Assembly: GCF_022458985.1 (NCBI RefSeq)
Contig: NC_061776.1
Coordinates: 11,550,591 to 11,614,590, forward strand
Direction of reading: 5' to 3'
DNA from: Mugil cephalus
Taxonomy: Eukaryota; Chordata; Actinopteri; Mugiliformes; Mugilidae
DNA length: 64,000 bases
A program made the position numbers and the translations under genes. How positions within the stretch are numbered: position 1 is the stretch's first letter; every line of letters begins with the position of its first letter. A model generated the notes under the pieces. That model was not told where the DNA came from, did not search any database, and saw nothing but the letters and a program-made list of their open reading frames with translations. Positions 1 to 14,600 of this stretch are shown one piece after another.

Positions 1-2695
1 CTTTAACATAACATCAAAGAAGAATGATGAACTGAAAATATGGTTTATGGTGAAATATTCGTTAAAGTAACTGTCTACAAGCATGGATATTAACCTCTAA
101 AGGTTGAAAAGCGTTCTCATTTTGAAGTCAAATTATGGCCCTGTGAAGTACTCTATATGTTGCAATGGCCAACCTTTACTTGATCTTATCTGGTTTCCCG
201 GCTGTGAGATAGAACTATCTAGGAATAGTAGACACGACATGTTCTTCTTCAGAATGTGAGGTCAAAGAGTTTTCTTAAGCTCAGAAAAGGAGAGAAAAGA
301 CAATGATAATGCCATTTAAATCTTATGAATCATACATTAGGATGTAATTCTCTTGATCTCCAAACAAACCCGTCTGCAATTGATCAAGTTCAAAAGCTGG
401 GAAATTCTATGGTTTAAGTTGGTAAATTGAGTGTATGAAGGTTGTCTAGCACACTTGTTTCGTCATCCAGCAAAATACAGGTGGCATAAATCCACCTCTA
501 TATAAAAGTATCACGTTAGACCCTAAAAGTAACATGTCATCAAAATGGCAGATCAAAGAGTTTTGTTTTTTTTCGGAAACCTTGAAACAAAAGGAGAACA
601 GAATAGATTAAGGAGTGCAAGTATGACAGTGTTATTCAAGTATTTGAACTACATGGTGATGGGTGAGGAACTGATACAGCCATTGGTGTAGAGGGGGAAC
701 AGGAAAGGGCTCAGGACACAACCTTGTGGGGCTCCAGGGTTGGTGCTGGCTGCTGGTTGAGGATGTGAGACTACCCACTCTGACTCATTGTGGTCTGTTA
801 CTGAGGAAAATGTCTACCCAGTGGATGAGAAGTGGGGGGGGTCATTGAGTTTCTTGATCATCTATTGACATTGAATTGTGTTAAAAGCAGATGTGAAGTC
901 AATGAAGATAAGTCTGGCAAAGTCATGGGGGAATTCCAGGTGTTTTAGGAGGCCACAGCCGCCCTTTAGTCTTCATGGTGCTATATTCCTGTTTAAGCTT
1001 TTGAGTTTGGCTTTGGTAATGTCATTCTTTATGAATGTGCGCTTCATAAAGGACAATGGATAGTTTGATACTGCATAGTATGGAAGATGGAGGAGATGTA
1101 GCAGATCTTCTAGGTTAATTCACAGAAAAGCAATGACTGTGCTCCGTCTGGCCATGTTGGTTTGTTGTGCGATATGTGGTTGGAGAGGGGAGTTCCACGG
1201 GTGCTGAAGTTGCCATAGTGATAATTGTAATGGTGAATAATGGAAAATGTGCTTACAGAGACTTTACAGAGCAAAGCACAAATTCAACTTGTTCTCTAAT
1301 GTGTGTCTAATTAAAATGAAATGGAAAATATGCCCAATTAGCAGAAATGCGCACATCTAGTTTTTAGAGTGTGTCCCCTGATTTTCTGTTATGGTCTCTC
1401 TTTTCCTTTCAACCTTTCATATGACCTTCCAGAGCAGAACCATTGGCCCATCAATGGTTTGGGCATATAGAACAAAGGCATCCATCATTATTACCTCTTC
1501 TAGTCTGAATTTTGTTTGTTTGGTTCCATTTATCATTTGCTTGGTCTTTAGTGGCATTCAGCGTACGGTAAAATGTCCTGACTTGAGCTTTACTGGTGGG
1601 ATGGCTTCATACAGGCCTCATGAAAATAGTCATATAGTTTCAGCACAGCACATGAGTAGGAGAGGGAAAAAAGGAGAATAACCAAAGAGGAAGTGAAAAT
1701 ACAAAGTGCTATGATAGATGTTAAGGAAGGGATGGAGAACAAATGATGAACATCTTAACGCCTCTGCCTCAAAACAGGATATTGTGTTGCTACACTCAGG
1801 ATGCACACACTGTTCTTTTCATCTTTAACGTTATATTGCTCTGGCCTCATTACCTCAGACCAAATTGCGCACGTCTTTTCTGTCTGTAACATTTCTAGAA
1901 TGTCTGGGAATGTGTAACTTTCCACCATTTTTCAATAATATACAGTACAGTGTGGCTATTAAAAAAAAATTATGTTTTACCCATATAGTTGTGAATTATG
2001 TGTCAATGTTCGGTGCTTCACAAACACGATAATGAAGAACACAAAACGACGAAAGAAAAGAAGGAGACAAAAACAAGAAAATAGAGATATAAGTATAAAC
2101 AGAGATATAAATTAGAAAAACACAGCTTAACAAACAAATGTCTAACACTGATCGTTGGTCTATCTGTTGTACATATGCAGTAACAAATTCAATCAGACTG
2201 AGGGTCATTTTTAGGTTCTTGTGTTCTAACGTCCACCTTCAGGACTGAATTATACTACGAGTATATAATAATGTCAATATGAATCCATGAGAATGGTGTA
2301 TCAGAGCTGTTGATGGTGACTGCTGTAGTGGAACACTGGTGCTGATTCATGAGTCACGTTTAGTGGGAACATGTTATCTTTTTTTTTTTCTCAATGGACG
2401 GGAAGTGAATGAGGCCGCTTTTTTCTCGCCATCTCTGTAGTTTAACATCCGTGCAAGCGAGAATGTGTGTGTGTTTGTGTGTATGTTGCCCCTACTTCCT
2501 TCCCGACGTCTTTGTCACTAGCTGAATGTTGAAATGTGCCAGTCTGAAACATGACACTTTCTCAATGAAAAGGAGAAAAAAAAAAAGGAGGCCATGTCAG
2601 CACTATTAAGATACCCTCCTTGTCATGTCCATCCTCATAAGTCCCTCGCTTGCAATGCCTGGACGATGTCTGCTGCTCTGAGACTCATCAGAGGA
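1..2695. other. 5' flank of copy A, no gene recognised
   Basis: Apart from a LINE fragment at about 640-1060, I see only AT-rich unique-looking DNA. The last few hundred bases probably include the promoter and 5' UTR of copy A, but I could not place a TATA box or transcription start. Confidence 0.5.
640..1060 (-). mobile_element. Degenerate LINE reverse-transcriptase fragment (L2/CR1/Rex-like)
   Basis: The reverse complement encodes two reverse-transcriptase signatures in the right order: FIDFTSAFNTIQ from about 850-920 and GAPQGCVLSP from about 700-740. The frame is broken by stops and shifts, so this is a dead remnant. Confidence 0.75.
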
Positions 2696-5600
2696 ATGTT
2701 GTCTCCAAGGATAACTCTAGCGGCCTTTGTGCTCTTCATCCCAGCATCGCAATGTTCAGCACCAAATGGTACAGTATAACTTTTTAAGCAACTTTTTCTT
2801 TTTCTTTTTTTTTTGTCATTGCAATGTCTAGGTTTGTCTTGTGAGGGAGTTGTTGTCAGTATATGTTGGTGCTAATTGGTAGCAACAATCCTGAATAGGT
2901 TTAATTTATTATAATGGAAATGATTAAATATAATTTTATCACAGAATGGTATTAAATATTACTCTAATTATGAAATGTGTAAAATGTAAATAACATGATC
3001 AAGTTAATACCTTCACCTTACGTGTATTTATGTTCATTTGAAAAAGTGCTTGTGTTTTGAACAGAGAGGAACTCGAAGCAGAAAACTGAAGTAGTGTTAA
3101 CAATGTATTGTCTTTTGAAATAAAAATCAAACATCTGTCAGTAAACTGAATTCATGACAAAGCTGTAGCTCCCCAGAAAGTCTTACAAACAAGTGCATCA
3201 GATATCCAAAAACACTGAAAGGAGGGCAAGTGAACTTGCAGAGTTTGTCATCCAAGTAGCTTCATCAGCTCTATAGGACTAGTGAGGAGTTGGGGTTTAA
3301 ATGGTCCACAATATATATACAAATGATGCAGCATAATTTAAACAGAGGTTGTTTTTCTACTCTCTCCCTGCAGATTCCTCATTTGTACTCACGAACAAGG
3401 CCACCGGTTTCTGTTTGCTGAAAAAATACAACCGCTGCCTGGACATCCGCTGGACCACCGGCAACCGTCTGTTTGTGACCACGACTAAGAAGTGCCTGGG
3501 AGCGCAGGGCAAAAGCGTGGGCAGTGAAGTGAGCTTCTACGACTGTGACGAGAAAAGTGCCCTCCAAAAGTGGGAATGCCAGAATGACACATTGCTCGCC
3601 CTCAAAGACCAGCCGCTCTACATTGAAATCAAAGCCGATGAATCGGTAGCTCTCTCCAAAACTGTTGGTCCAAATAACCATTTGACAATCACGGGGACAG
3701 CAAGTGGTGCTTGCTCAAGAACATACAGAGGTACAGTATGAAATATCTGCTTTGATAAGGTGGAAAAATACAATACATGAGCATCAGATACTGTATTGTT
3801 TGGATATTGTATATCCCTGCTGGTTGTGAGGATTTAAAATGACTTCTCTTGACAATTACCTATCAACTTTCACAATGATGCTTCTCTTTTATTCTCACAT
3901 GATGTTGCCTCAGTACTCCTGAAGTAAAGTATAAAAAACAGAATTAATCTCTCTTTTCCCCTTTCTAGAGCTTTATACCATTGAGGGAAATGCATTTGGC
4001 AAGATCTGCATGTTCCCCTTCATGTACAAAGACCGGTGGTTTGCAGACTGCACCACATTTGACTCCTCAACGAAGCGTAATTGGTGTGCCATTGAAACGA
4101 AATACGAACATGAACAGTGGGGATACTGCCCGACCTCTTGTGAGTTTGCCTAATTTAAAATACACTATGGTGACTATGTTGCATGTTGCTTAGACACAAT
4201 GAATCAACGTGCAGATGCCAGACTTTCATGCATCTCTTTGAGCACACTTAAATGAAAACCAGCTCTAAACCAGACGTACCGCTAGTCTAGAATATATAAC
4301 TGATGTTAAACACACTGCACATAAACTGAAGCAACACAATGTCATGCGGCAGATCAAAATCTTTCAATGGCTTAACATTTCACATGTTTTGTGTATCTAC
4401 CCTATCTACCTCTAACAGCCACGGATTACTGGAACAGAAACCCCATTACAGGAGCATATTACCAGCTTAACACACAGTCCGCACTAACTTGGTCCCAGGC
4501 TGACACCAGCTGCAAACAGCAGTCTGCCTCTCTGGTCAGCATTATCGACCCCAATGAGAAGGCTTACATCTCAGGTAAGGTGTCACCAGGTGGATGTTTG
4601 CTGGTAGTGCACCCATCATGTTGGTAGCACGTGTTAGAAAATCCAGAAACCTTTTTTTTTTCTTTTTTCAGTGAACTTTTGCAAATGTCAAGACTTCCCA
4701 TGTCAATTTAATCATATTAGGTTAGTTTACCACCAAGCTATAATTTTACATGTGCATATGTAAAACTTTGTAGTCCTGTTTTAGTTTATAAATCATACGC
4801 CAAACAGTAATTTTAATTCATTCCTGTCCACTTAATATATTTGACCAGTGTTGCAATATACACGACAGGCTCTGGGTGTTTAAATCAGTCTTAAAAAATT
4901 ACTAAATAATTTAAATAATAAAGATTATTTCATGCCAAAGTGCTCCAGAAGGTTCCTTACTCTCGGCAAGCCAGTTACTTATTACATACACTTGAGTCAA
5001 CCACTAAACATTTTGAAGCCTGCTACGCTATAGAGATCTTTAGTTATGTTGTAAGATCCATAGGTCCCACAGTCAGCATATTGCTACTCTTGTGTTTTTA
5101 GTCTGTTCCTTTGTGGCTGTTTGACCGTGATTTTAGTTGTTTTTTTTTTTTTTTTTTTTGCAGAACTGTTGTTGAGCAATGAAAAACAGGAACAAAGCCT
5201 TACTCTCTTGCTTTTCTTTTTTTGTCCCCCTCTATCACAAAAACACACATCAACACAGCACTGTTGGCATCAGGGAAAAATAAACTATGGCTGGGGTTAG
5301 TTTTGGACCCAGAACATGGCTGGCAGTGGTCTGATGGGAGGCCATTTCGTTACCTGAGATGGGAAGCTGGTAAGTCTTTGGTGCAAGAATCCTCGAATAT
5401 CTGAGGTAGATTTAAGTGTACCGAAAAGTAAAAATACAGTATGAAGCCCTGCCCTTAAACCATAAACCTGCTTTTGTCAGTATTTTAATATGGATCCTAC
5501 CACTGCATGGATCTGAAGGGTTTCTCATAGTGACCCATAAAGACTCTTTGGGCTGCTTTAGCATCTTTCAGCTAAATGCTTTGGTTTTATGTTGCACAAC

Positions 5601-8600
5601 TTAATGGTTTTGCTTCAGTCTCAGTTATTATCTCCGCCTGTTTTTGGAAAAAAATCTGACAAATCCATTGTGCACGTTCACAATAAACAGCAGACAAACT
5701 TAATGACTAGTTGTTAAAGACAGGTGAGGATTTGATAATTGTATCTGGATATATCCATTAGGGGCTAGTGGAAGCCAAATACAGAGCTAAAAGAAATTGT
5801 ATGGAACTTAAGGATATATCTGGCATAAAACCATACAAATCCTAACAAAAAAATACCACTTGGACTCTGAAGTAATATGTTGGTATTGGTTTCAAATCAA
5901 TACAGATTTGCAGTGCAAAAACAAAAACAAAACTTTGAAGATTTTCTTTTATACTATCATAATTAGTATTTAAATTTTTATCTTTCCATTAATCCCACTT
6001 CCCATGCAGTGGTATTGTATAAAATTACAGACAATGTCAAGTGTTGGGATATTTAATTACCCAGAGCAGTGCTACAAACGCTTGTTATTTTGCCTCATTC
6101 GAATCATGGAAATGTTGATGTGAAACTCTTTGCTCGGGCAGCACAGCTTGAATCTCAAGTTAAAATTATCGTTTTGTTTTAGGACATCCTCTTCCTAATC
6201 CAGGACACAACTGTGCATTTCTCAACACTGTTGGACAGTACTCTTGGCAAAGTTCATCCTGTGCCAAAAAAATGGGCTACATCTGCTACAAAGACGGGGC
6301 CCCGCCAACTCCTCCACAATGTAGAGAAAACTTTCCATTACATTTTATTCCACCCTTGACGGTGTTTGGTATGATTCATTCAGTCCAAATTTTTTTTATC
6401 TTCTTATCATCAGTTGAACAAGGATCTTGCCCAAGCCCCTGGATTCCTTACAATGGCCACTGTTTCCACCTTAACCGTAATCTTCAAACGTGGCTCAATG
6501 CTCAAACAGAGTGCCGCAAGGAAGGAGGGGAGCTTGTGAGCATTCGCAACGTGGAAGACCAAAGTTTTGTGATCTCTCAACTTGGATATGGTATGTGACA
6601 ACTGTCTGCTTGAACTTCTGTTTACACACAACAAACTTACAACAGCACATATGTTTTCAGGGAAATGTAAATGAAAATGACTTCATAATCCATCTCTAGT
6701 ACTACAGTATTATTAGACTTTTATCATAGATATTTTGGTTTGGTTTAATAAAAAAGATTCAAAACCCACCTCTGCTGGGAAACTTTTGGACCTAGCATTC
6801 AAGTGGATGTTACTTAGACATGTACCACCCACCTAGATCAGACCGGACTACTCCAACCCATAGCACTCACACTTCTTGATGGCAGTAGCCATCCCCAACA
6901 GGATGCAGCCTGATACAGACACACACAGGACACCCACAGGACAACCTTCAGAAGGACCATGGCCATTGACTATTTTCTGTGTCTGCAGGCGCCACTGATG
7001 AGCTCTGGATTGGACTGAATGACAGGAATATGGAGGGGCTGTTTGACTGGAGTGACCACTCTACCGTCAGCTTCACTAGCTGGGAGTATGGGAAACCAAC
7101 AGTCTCCACTGAGAACGAAGACTGTGTTCTCATCAGAGGACAGGTTAGGAGCATCAGGCAGATATGAATGTCTACATTTATGTTTCTATACAGTGTACCT
7201 TGACATATCATGGGGGGTCTGATCTATTAACCATTAAGAAAAGCCAAACAGCATTAGAAGTACATGTTGATAACTTCAGGTGACCAGATTTGAGCTTGTG
7301 AAAAAGAGGACCCACAGAGTAAACCTGTTTGAGGCTCTAGTAGAAACTTTAAATTTGTTTCAAAGTTCGATTTTTTAGGTCTCAAAAAGTGGACATGTTT
7401 GTGAAAAAGAGGATGTCTGGTCATCCTGGATAACTAGCAGGTACAAGGATCGCCATCATAGCTTAGCCCATTAGCATGCTAGCATATATCAAAACACAAA
7501 TTACAAGTGAAACTGGAGGGAATCTGTTTAGTTATTGGTATTTGGCCAGAAGCAAAATATTTCATTTTCTTCCTGAGGATGGTGCCATATGAAAGTAAAT
7601 TTCCCCTCTGGAGACCATGAGTGCCTGTTCCAAAAATCATGGCAACCCGCCAAATAGCTCCGTGGATATTAGTAAAATAAAAACACATCAACTTCATGAT
7701 GACACCAACCACCAAAGTCACTACAAAATGTTCTCAGGCTACCACAAATGTCTCAAAATCATCGCTTAGCCATTACCATTAGATAGAGACATACACCTGA
7801 CTAAGCCAAAAGTTTGTTGTAAATGTATGTTTGCTGAGACCAATGAGATTTATGTATTTGCAGTTTTATCCATCTAGTTTTCTTTTTTTTCTTGTAGAAT
7901 GGGAACTGGGCAGATCGCGCATGCGATGAAAAACATGGTTTTATCTGTATGAAGCAAAGTTCCACTGACAGCACGGTAGACGAAGTAACTGAGGACATTG
8001 GCTGTAAAGCTGTGAGTAAAGTGATTAATAACAATATTATACTATTATAAGTTAAAAATGAATGGATGTCAATAATTCTCAAGTTCCATGCTTGTTTTTG
8101 TACAGGGTTGGAAAAGACATGGCTCCTATTGCTACTTTGTAGGGACTGAGACTAAGACTTTTGATGAAGCTAAAGCAGATTGCGAGAGCTCATCTTCATA
8201 TTTAGTTGATGTTTCAAATGGGTGAGAATTTTTATTTATTTTTTATTTTTTTTTAGAAATGTTTTAACAATTTCAGCAAGAAACTGGATAAAAATGTTAT
8301 GACATTATATGTCATGTAATTGAACAAAAAATAAATAGTAATTTGTGTGAATATTTTCAGGGTGGATAACGCCTTCCTTGTCAGCTTGGTGGGTTGGAGA
8401 CCAGAGAAACACTTCTGGCTAGGGCTTTCAAATCAGAAAAATGTTGACGTGTTTGTGTGGACCAACACAGACTCTGTGACATTTACTCACTGGAACGCTC
8501 AAATGCCAGGTAGAAAATTTTTTAATTCTGTCCCCAGAGAAGGGGGATACACACAGCTGCACCAAAATTGACATTTGACTATTGTTTGTCTCAACAACCT

Positions 8601-11600
8601 AAGGTTATGAACGAGGCTGCGTTGCTATGACGAGTGGGATTTTCGCTGGACTGTGGGATGTACTGCCCTGCACCAATAGGGAGAAATACATCTGCAAGTA
8701 CTTGGCAGATGGGGCAACTGTGACTGTACCACCACCAACTGTAACTCCTCCTCAATGTGCGGATGGCTGGAATCGAGTGGGAACAAGAAATGTCTGCGTT
8801 AAGGTACAGGCACAAGTCAAACACTTGTTAATTAGAGCATGTTAGCGGGTAATGCCAACAAAACAGGAGGCCTTCAAACTGTGCAATGTCCTTCCCCAAT
8901 TACCATGGTTTGTCAACTTCAAATAAGGAAATTATAAGGACTAAGTGCAGAAGACCAAACTGTGTGTTTGCACCAATTTTAATGCAAGTGAATGCACTGC
9001 AAAACAGATTGTACTTTAAAGCAGACAAAGTCTATATTGTTTAAAGGATCAATGCATCAAATGACAATGAGAAAGACATGAATCACTTGAATCAACAAAG
9101 GGAGAAGTACGACCTGAATCTCGCCTCCACCAGCTCACCTCGTCTCTTTTTGCTAGATTTTTGCATCAAGAGCTGAGGGAGACAGAAAAAGAGAGTGGTC
9201 ATTGCCCAACTCTAATTATATCCGTTAACAACATCTTGTAAGAGTTATCAGAGTAATCCTGGTAATCCAGTTTGCATGTCTGGTCTTGTGTTGAAGTTTT
9301 TTACAGGGCCTCGTTCATTCGAGAAGACCTGGTTTGAGGCCAGGGATTACTGCAGGGAGATTGGAGGAGATCTGCTCAGCATCCACAATGCTCATGAGCT
9401 AAATGTGGGACGGTATGAACTGCTACAAAAAAAATACAATACTAACACACTGTTGCCAAATATCAGCTTAGCTTGTCACAGTCCTAGAAATTACATTAGA
9501 AAAAAAAGTCAGTAAAATGATTATATAATTGATTTATGGTGACATTACGACTATTCGTTCATTTTAGAGTCAAAATAAGCAGGTTTTGTTAAATTAACAC
9601 GGTATTGTACTTAACACTGTTCATTTTACTCAATGCAACCAGCTGACTTTCAATGGACCCGTGGCATTTTTTGACTCTTCATTGTCAAGTTTAAAGAAAG
9701 ATGAGACATTTACATACGGCCCATTTGTGTTGAATAAATTTAACTCAGTCCCATTAGGTTGGTTCAACCAGTCACTTTAATTTAAATTTAATTTAAAAAT
9801 GTTAAGTCATTTTAACTTCACAATGTAGCATTTACTTCATCGATTAGATTAGCTTAAACAGTGTTTCAATGATTAATTGCTTATTATTTTTCATGTTTAA
9901 ACAACCATGTTTTCTGGGACACATTGTCATAACTACACAACTTCTTTTTTTTGTTGTTAGCACAGTAGCTCTTCTCTGTGGTGGTGGATTTAACTGCACT
10001 GTCTTTGCTGTTCTCCACAGATAATTGCAAATTTAGAAAAAGGTGAAGCTTAAAGCATCAAGGGTTTGAAAACATGGAAAATTAATTTTAGTTCTTTTTT
10101 TACTTTGACAGAAGAGGTGGAAAAGGCTGGATTGGACTTCACGTCCCTGATTCAAACAGTGGTTATGTGTGGAGTGATGGAACCCCGGTTGGTTAACAGA
10201 CTTCTACATTTTGTTTTTTCACATATATATTGACAAGAACAACAAAAACGAAAGTCATTTATTTATTTTCAGCTCAACTTCCAGCACTGGCAGAACGGAG
10301 AACCAAACAATTTTATGAATTCAGAGTCTTGTGCCGAGTTCGTGATACATAACCAGGATGAAGATGGGTCTTGGAACGATGTGCACTGTGAGAGTTACAA
10401 TGACTGGCTGTGTCAGATCCGTGCAGGTACAGTTGGGAAAAAGTCTGTTAGGTACTTTAAAAGCTGACTTCAGCCTGCTTTAACAGTGGAGCCAATGCCT
10501 TCACTGGAGCTACAAAGCCTACGAATTTCAATTAATTGTCTTCCATTGTTCTTCTATGGCTGCAATTTTCTTTTGGAAAAAAAACTGAAACCTGTTTGTG
10601 CTCTTGCAGGAGATACTCCGAAACAACCTCCAAATAATACAGCAACGGGTGAGTTGATACTGATTAGCTAGAAACAACCAGAGTTTAGTTTTGTTACACC
10701 CTCAGAGGGCTTTGAAAATCCTACTTAAAAGAGAGAAAAGACCATTGCACGAGATGTTCACAAGACTCAAATATCAACGCAGCGTGTTTGTATTCTATTC
10801 CAGACTTTAATACCACTTCAGACGGTTGGCTTGTGTGGGGTGGGAATCAGTATTTCATCAACAAAATGTCAAAGCCCATGGAAGAAGCTCGACACTTCTG
10901 TCAGCAGAGACACGGTGAATTGGCGACGGTCAACAGTAAAAAAGAAAATATATTCTTGTGGAAACAGGTTGGTGTTTTTTTTTGTTTGCTTCAAAAAACA
11001 AATTAAATGAAATTATAGTTTATGGGCTAGAGAAGTAGATCTTAAACCTGGTTGGTATTCCTGTGTTTACAGATATCCAGAAGCTATGGGTCATATTTTA
11101 TAGGTTTGTCAGTGGAACTCGATGGGTCATTCTGGTGAGTACAGTGTTACAAATGATATTTTTTTTAGACATTTAATTAATGATGTCTCTTATGGTTGTT
11201 AGAAACATAATTCATTGCAATTCTTAACTTACCATGCAACGAAGCAACAAGAAACAAAAGGCCTAACCTCACTTTACTGAATCACAGATTATAATTTAGC
11301 TTAACTGTGTGTACTTCAAGGTGGATGGATGGTACTCCAGTGTCATATCAAAGATGGGACGAAAATCAACCCAATCTTGAGGCCTATGATGAGAACTGTG
11401 TTGCTGTGTCTTATCACATGGGTGAGTAAAAATAATACACAAAATCAAAGTATCGTTGAGCCCAGATGAGATGTCCAAGGAGAACGTTACTCAGTGAAAC
11501 TTTGGTGTGCTCACAGGCTTCTGGCGCACTACTAACTGTGGAAGAGAACTTCAGTCTATTTGTAAACGCAGTATCTCAGTACCTGCCAACACCACTGCAG

Positions 11601-14600
11601 CCCCGACAGTTCCTCCTAAAGGTGGCTGCCAATTCCCATGGATGAAATTTGGCTCAAAGGTAAGAAATGAGTGGTCAGACCTAAAAAAAAATCTTCAGTT
11701 GAGGTCACAGGTATCGGGTAGATCAGCATGCAATGTCTTGAATATTTTGTATTTCCTTTTTCTCTTGCCACTATTGCGTTGATGCATCTATGAAAATATC
11801 GATACCATACAAAATTTCCAGTGCTGAAGCAGCATTTAGTCCAAAGGACGGTGCACACAAGACATAAAAAAAAGAAAGACACCAAATATATACAATAACA
11901 ACAATACAATAGCTATACAGTCGGCATGTGACCCACTAGGGGCAGGTTTAGATGTACGGCATCACAGCAGCAGGAAGGAAAGCCCAGTTCTGTGTGGAAT
12001 TCATTCTACATCGGAAGATGGCCAATTGTGAAAATAAATGGGGTCCACAAGGTCAACAACAGTGCTCAGGGAAGCTGGACTGTTACCCTATCATCACTAG
12101 CCGCAGCAAAGATTGTGCCTTCACATTTCTGTTTTGCAGTGTGAATATACATTGAAGCTCCTAGATCTGCAGGACTTCAGGATTGGAGCGCTGCTGCATG
12201 GTTGTGTGATTGGATAGTAGCATGCATTAGAAGGTCCAAATAAAGTGCAGGGAGAAAGAAATGACCACAAAGAAAAAGACAAATAAACAAATTTAATGTT
12301 CTGAATGACTGACTGATTTCATCATCTCTCATCTCTTATCTAGTGTTACAATATCATCACTGACAGGAGGACCACTTGGGAAGAAGCACGTCACCAGTGC
12401 GGTGTGATGCGGAGCAAATTAGTCTCTATTACCACAAGAAATGTGCAAGGTTTGTTTTTTAAAGAGCATGTTTTGTTCCATTGTAAGTGTTGTTTTTAGT
12501 TGTTCTTCGTGCGAGTATCTTATTTTATTTTTGGTTATGTATTTTTGGATTTCAAGATTTTAATGTTCAGTTCTATGTTGTGTGTTTTTTTAGCATCATA
12601 CTTAATAATTTTCATAACTTTGACCATACTGTACCTGTACTGTAATGTAATACTGAATTTCTACTATTGTCATTTTCAGCATTTCTGGTCACTAAAATGG
12701 TGGATACACCAGGTGTGAGCCTGTGGATAGGTTTGAACGCTATAAAACAAGATGGATTTTATTGGACTGATGGAAAATCAAGGAAATACACCAACTGGGG
12801 TTATTCTGTAAGTACACACAGCATCCAGTAAAAACGAAGCAAATTCATTGCTACAAGTGCTGTTTTTGTTGACCCCTTAGGGTTTTGATTTTGCTGCAGT
12901 AATGTAGCAGTGTGTTGCTCTTACTGGGAGGTTTTGGTGACAGATGGCATATAGAATACAGGAAATGTTAAAATAAAATTTTTATTCACTACAAATACTT
13001 TGCTCTGCTTGTTAGAAAGTTCAGCGGCGTCCTGGGACCTTTTATCAAAGGTGGAATGAGGTAAGATTGCTTTTACGGTAAACTACTGCTTCAATTAGGC
13101 AAAAAAAAAAAGTATTTTGTTTATTTTACATTTTAATGTCATGCTGAAATTTTCTTTAAAAAAAAAAAAATCCATTCTTGTCATTCTTAACCAGGAAAAC
13201 TGTGTTCTCATGGTGAACAATTATACTTCTGGGATTGGTAAATGGATGGTCAGGAATTGCAATGACAGCTATGGATTTGTCTGTCATAGGAGTCTTGGTG
13301 AGTTTGATTTATTCCTCTTTTCCGTTTTGGAAGTTGTCAAAGGCTTACAGATAAATCATAAAATATTTTTTTTGGAGCACAGCACGTCATGCATATCAAA
13401 GTGAATGTAGTTAACATTGGGCATTCAAAATTGTTGATTCCACTTAAGATTCCAGTTACAGTTCTCCTTCTACAGCAGTAACATAGAGACATCATTTGTA
13501 AATGATAGGCTAGAAAATGAATCTATCCTTACTATTATCAAATATCTGAATGTAATCATCACTTGTTTGACATTCGTCTTGCTCTCAACAGACACAAATA
13601 TCGCCGCTCAGCCTGATTCAATAGATCCTAACATCTATGTACGTATGGGGAATGACAGTATTAAGGTTGTGACTCAAAATCTGACCTGGGATCAAGCCAA
13701 ACAACGTTGTGAAAGTGAGAAGGCCACCCTGGCCAATCTGCGAAATGAGTGGACACATGCCCACGTTGAACTGCTGGCTATCACTCTCCAAACTCCTCTT
13801 TGGATTGGACTTAATAAAGAACAGGTACAAGGCTGCCACAATGTAAATGACTGTGCCAAAGCTCAAAATTTAATTAACCTCTACCAGAAGAGATCAAGGA
13901 AGAAATGACTGCTTAAAATGAACTGCCGTTTCAATAATACGGACGAACTTTCCACATTAAAGGCACTGCTTGGCGCTCATTGGATTGAAACCAATGAAAC
14001 CAATTGCATCACATGCAACAAAATAATATTTGATGAGTAATCAAGAAAAAAGCAAGAAGGTATTCTTAGATTTATCAAAGTAATAAAAAGGTCAATTATG
14101 TCAACAAAGCCCCCAGTTTTTAACCAACGCCCGATGAAGGAAATGTGGACAGAGTTATTGAATGACTCCTTCATCAAAACACATTGCTCGTTGAGCTGAT
14201 GATTCCATATAATGTGCACTTAATCCGTTTACATTTCCCTTTGACAATGGCACGCAAACACTGATGCTGAAATGTGTTATGATCCATCCTTGCTTGCAGA
14301 CTGGAGGCTACTTTCGATACATTGACGGCTGGCATCTGAGCTCAGCCTCGTGGGCTCCATCAGAACCGTTGGCGAACAAACCTTGCGTGTACCTGGACGT
14401 GGATGGGAAATGGAAGACGGCGTTCTGCAACCAGACCATGAACAGCGTTTGTATGCAGACAACAGGTACGACCATTATTATGTTGTATTTAAGTTACTAT
14501 TGCGTAGTCAATTTGAATACGTAGCCCTGATTGTATGTAGCCAACACCTAATTCCCAAAGTGTTACCTTCACAAAGCATCAGTTAAGAGATATTGGAATT

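Noticed and set aside
2594-2695. Upstream in-frame ATGs (2594 and 2666) as the start of copy A
   Set aside because: They would add up to 34 residues ahead of a signal peptide that aligns well with copies B and C from the ATG at 2696. They cannot be fully excluded.
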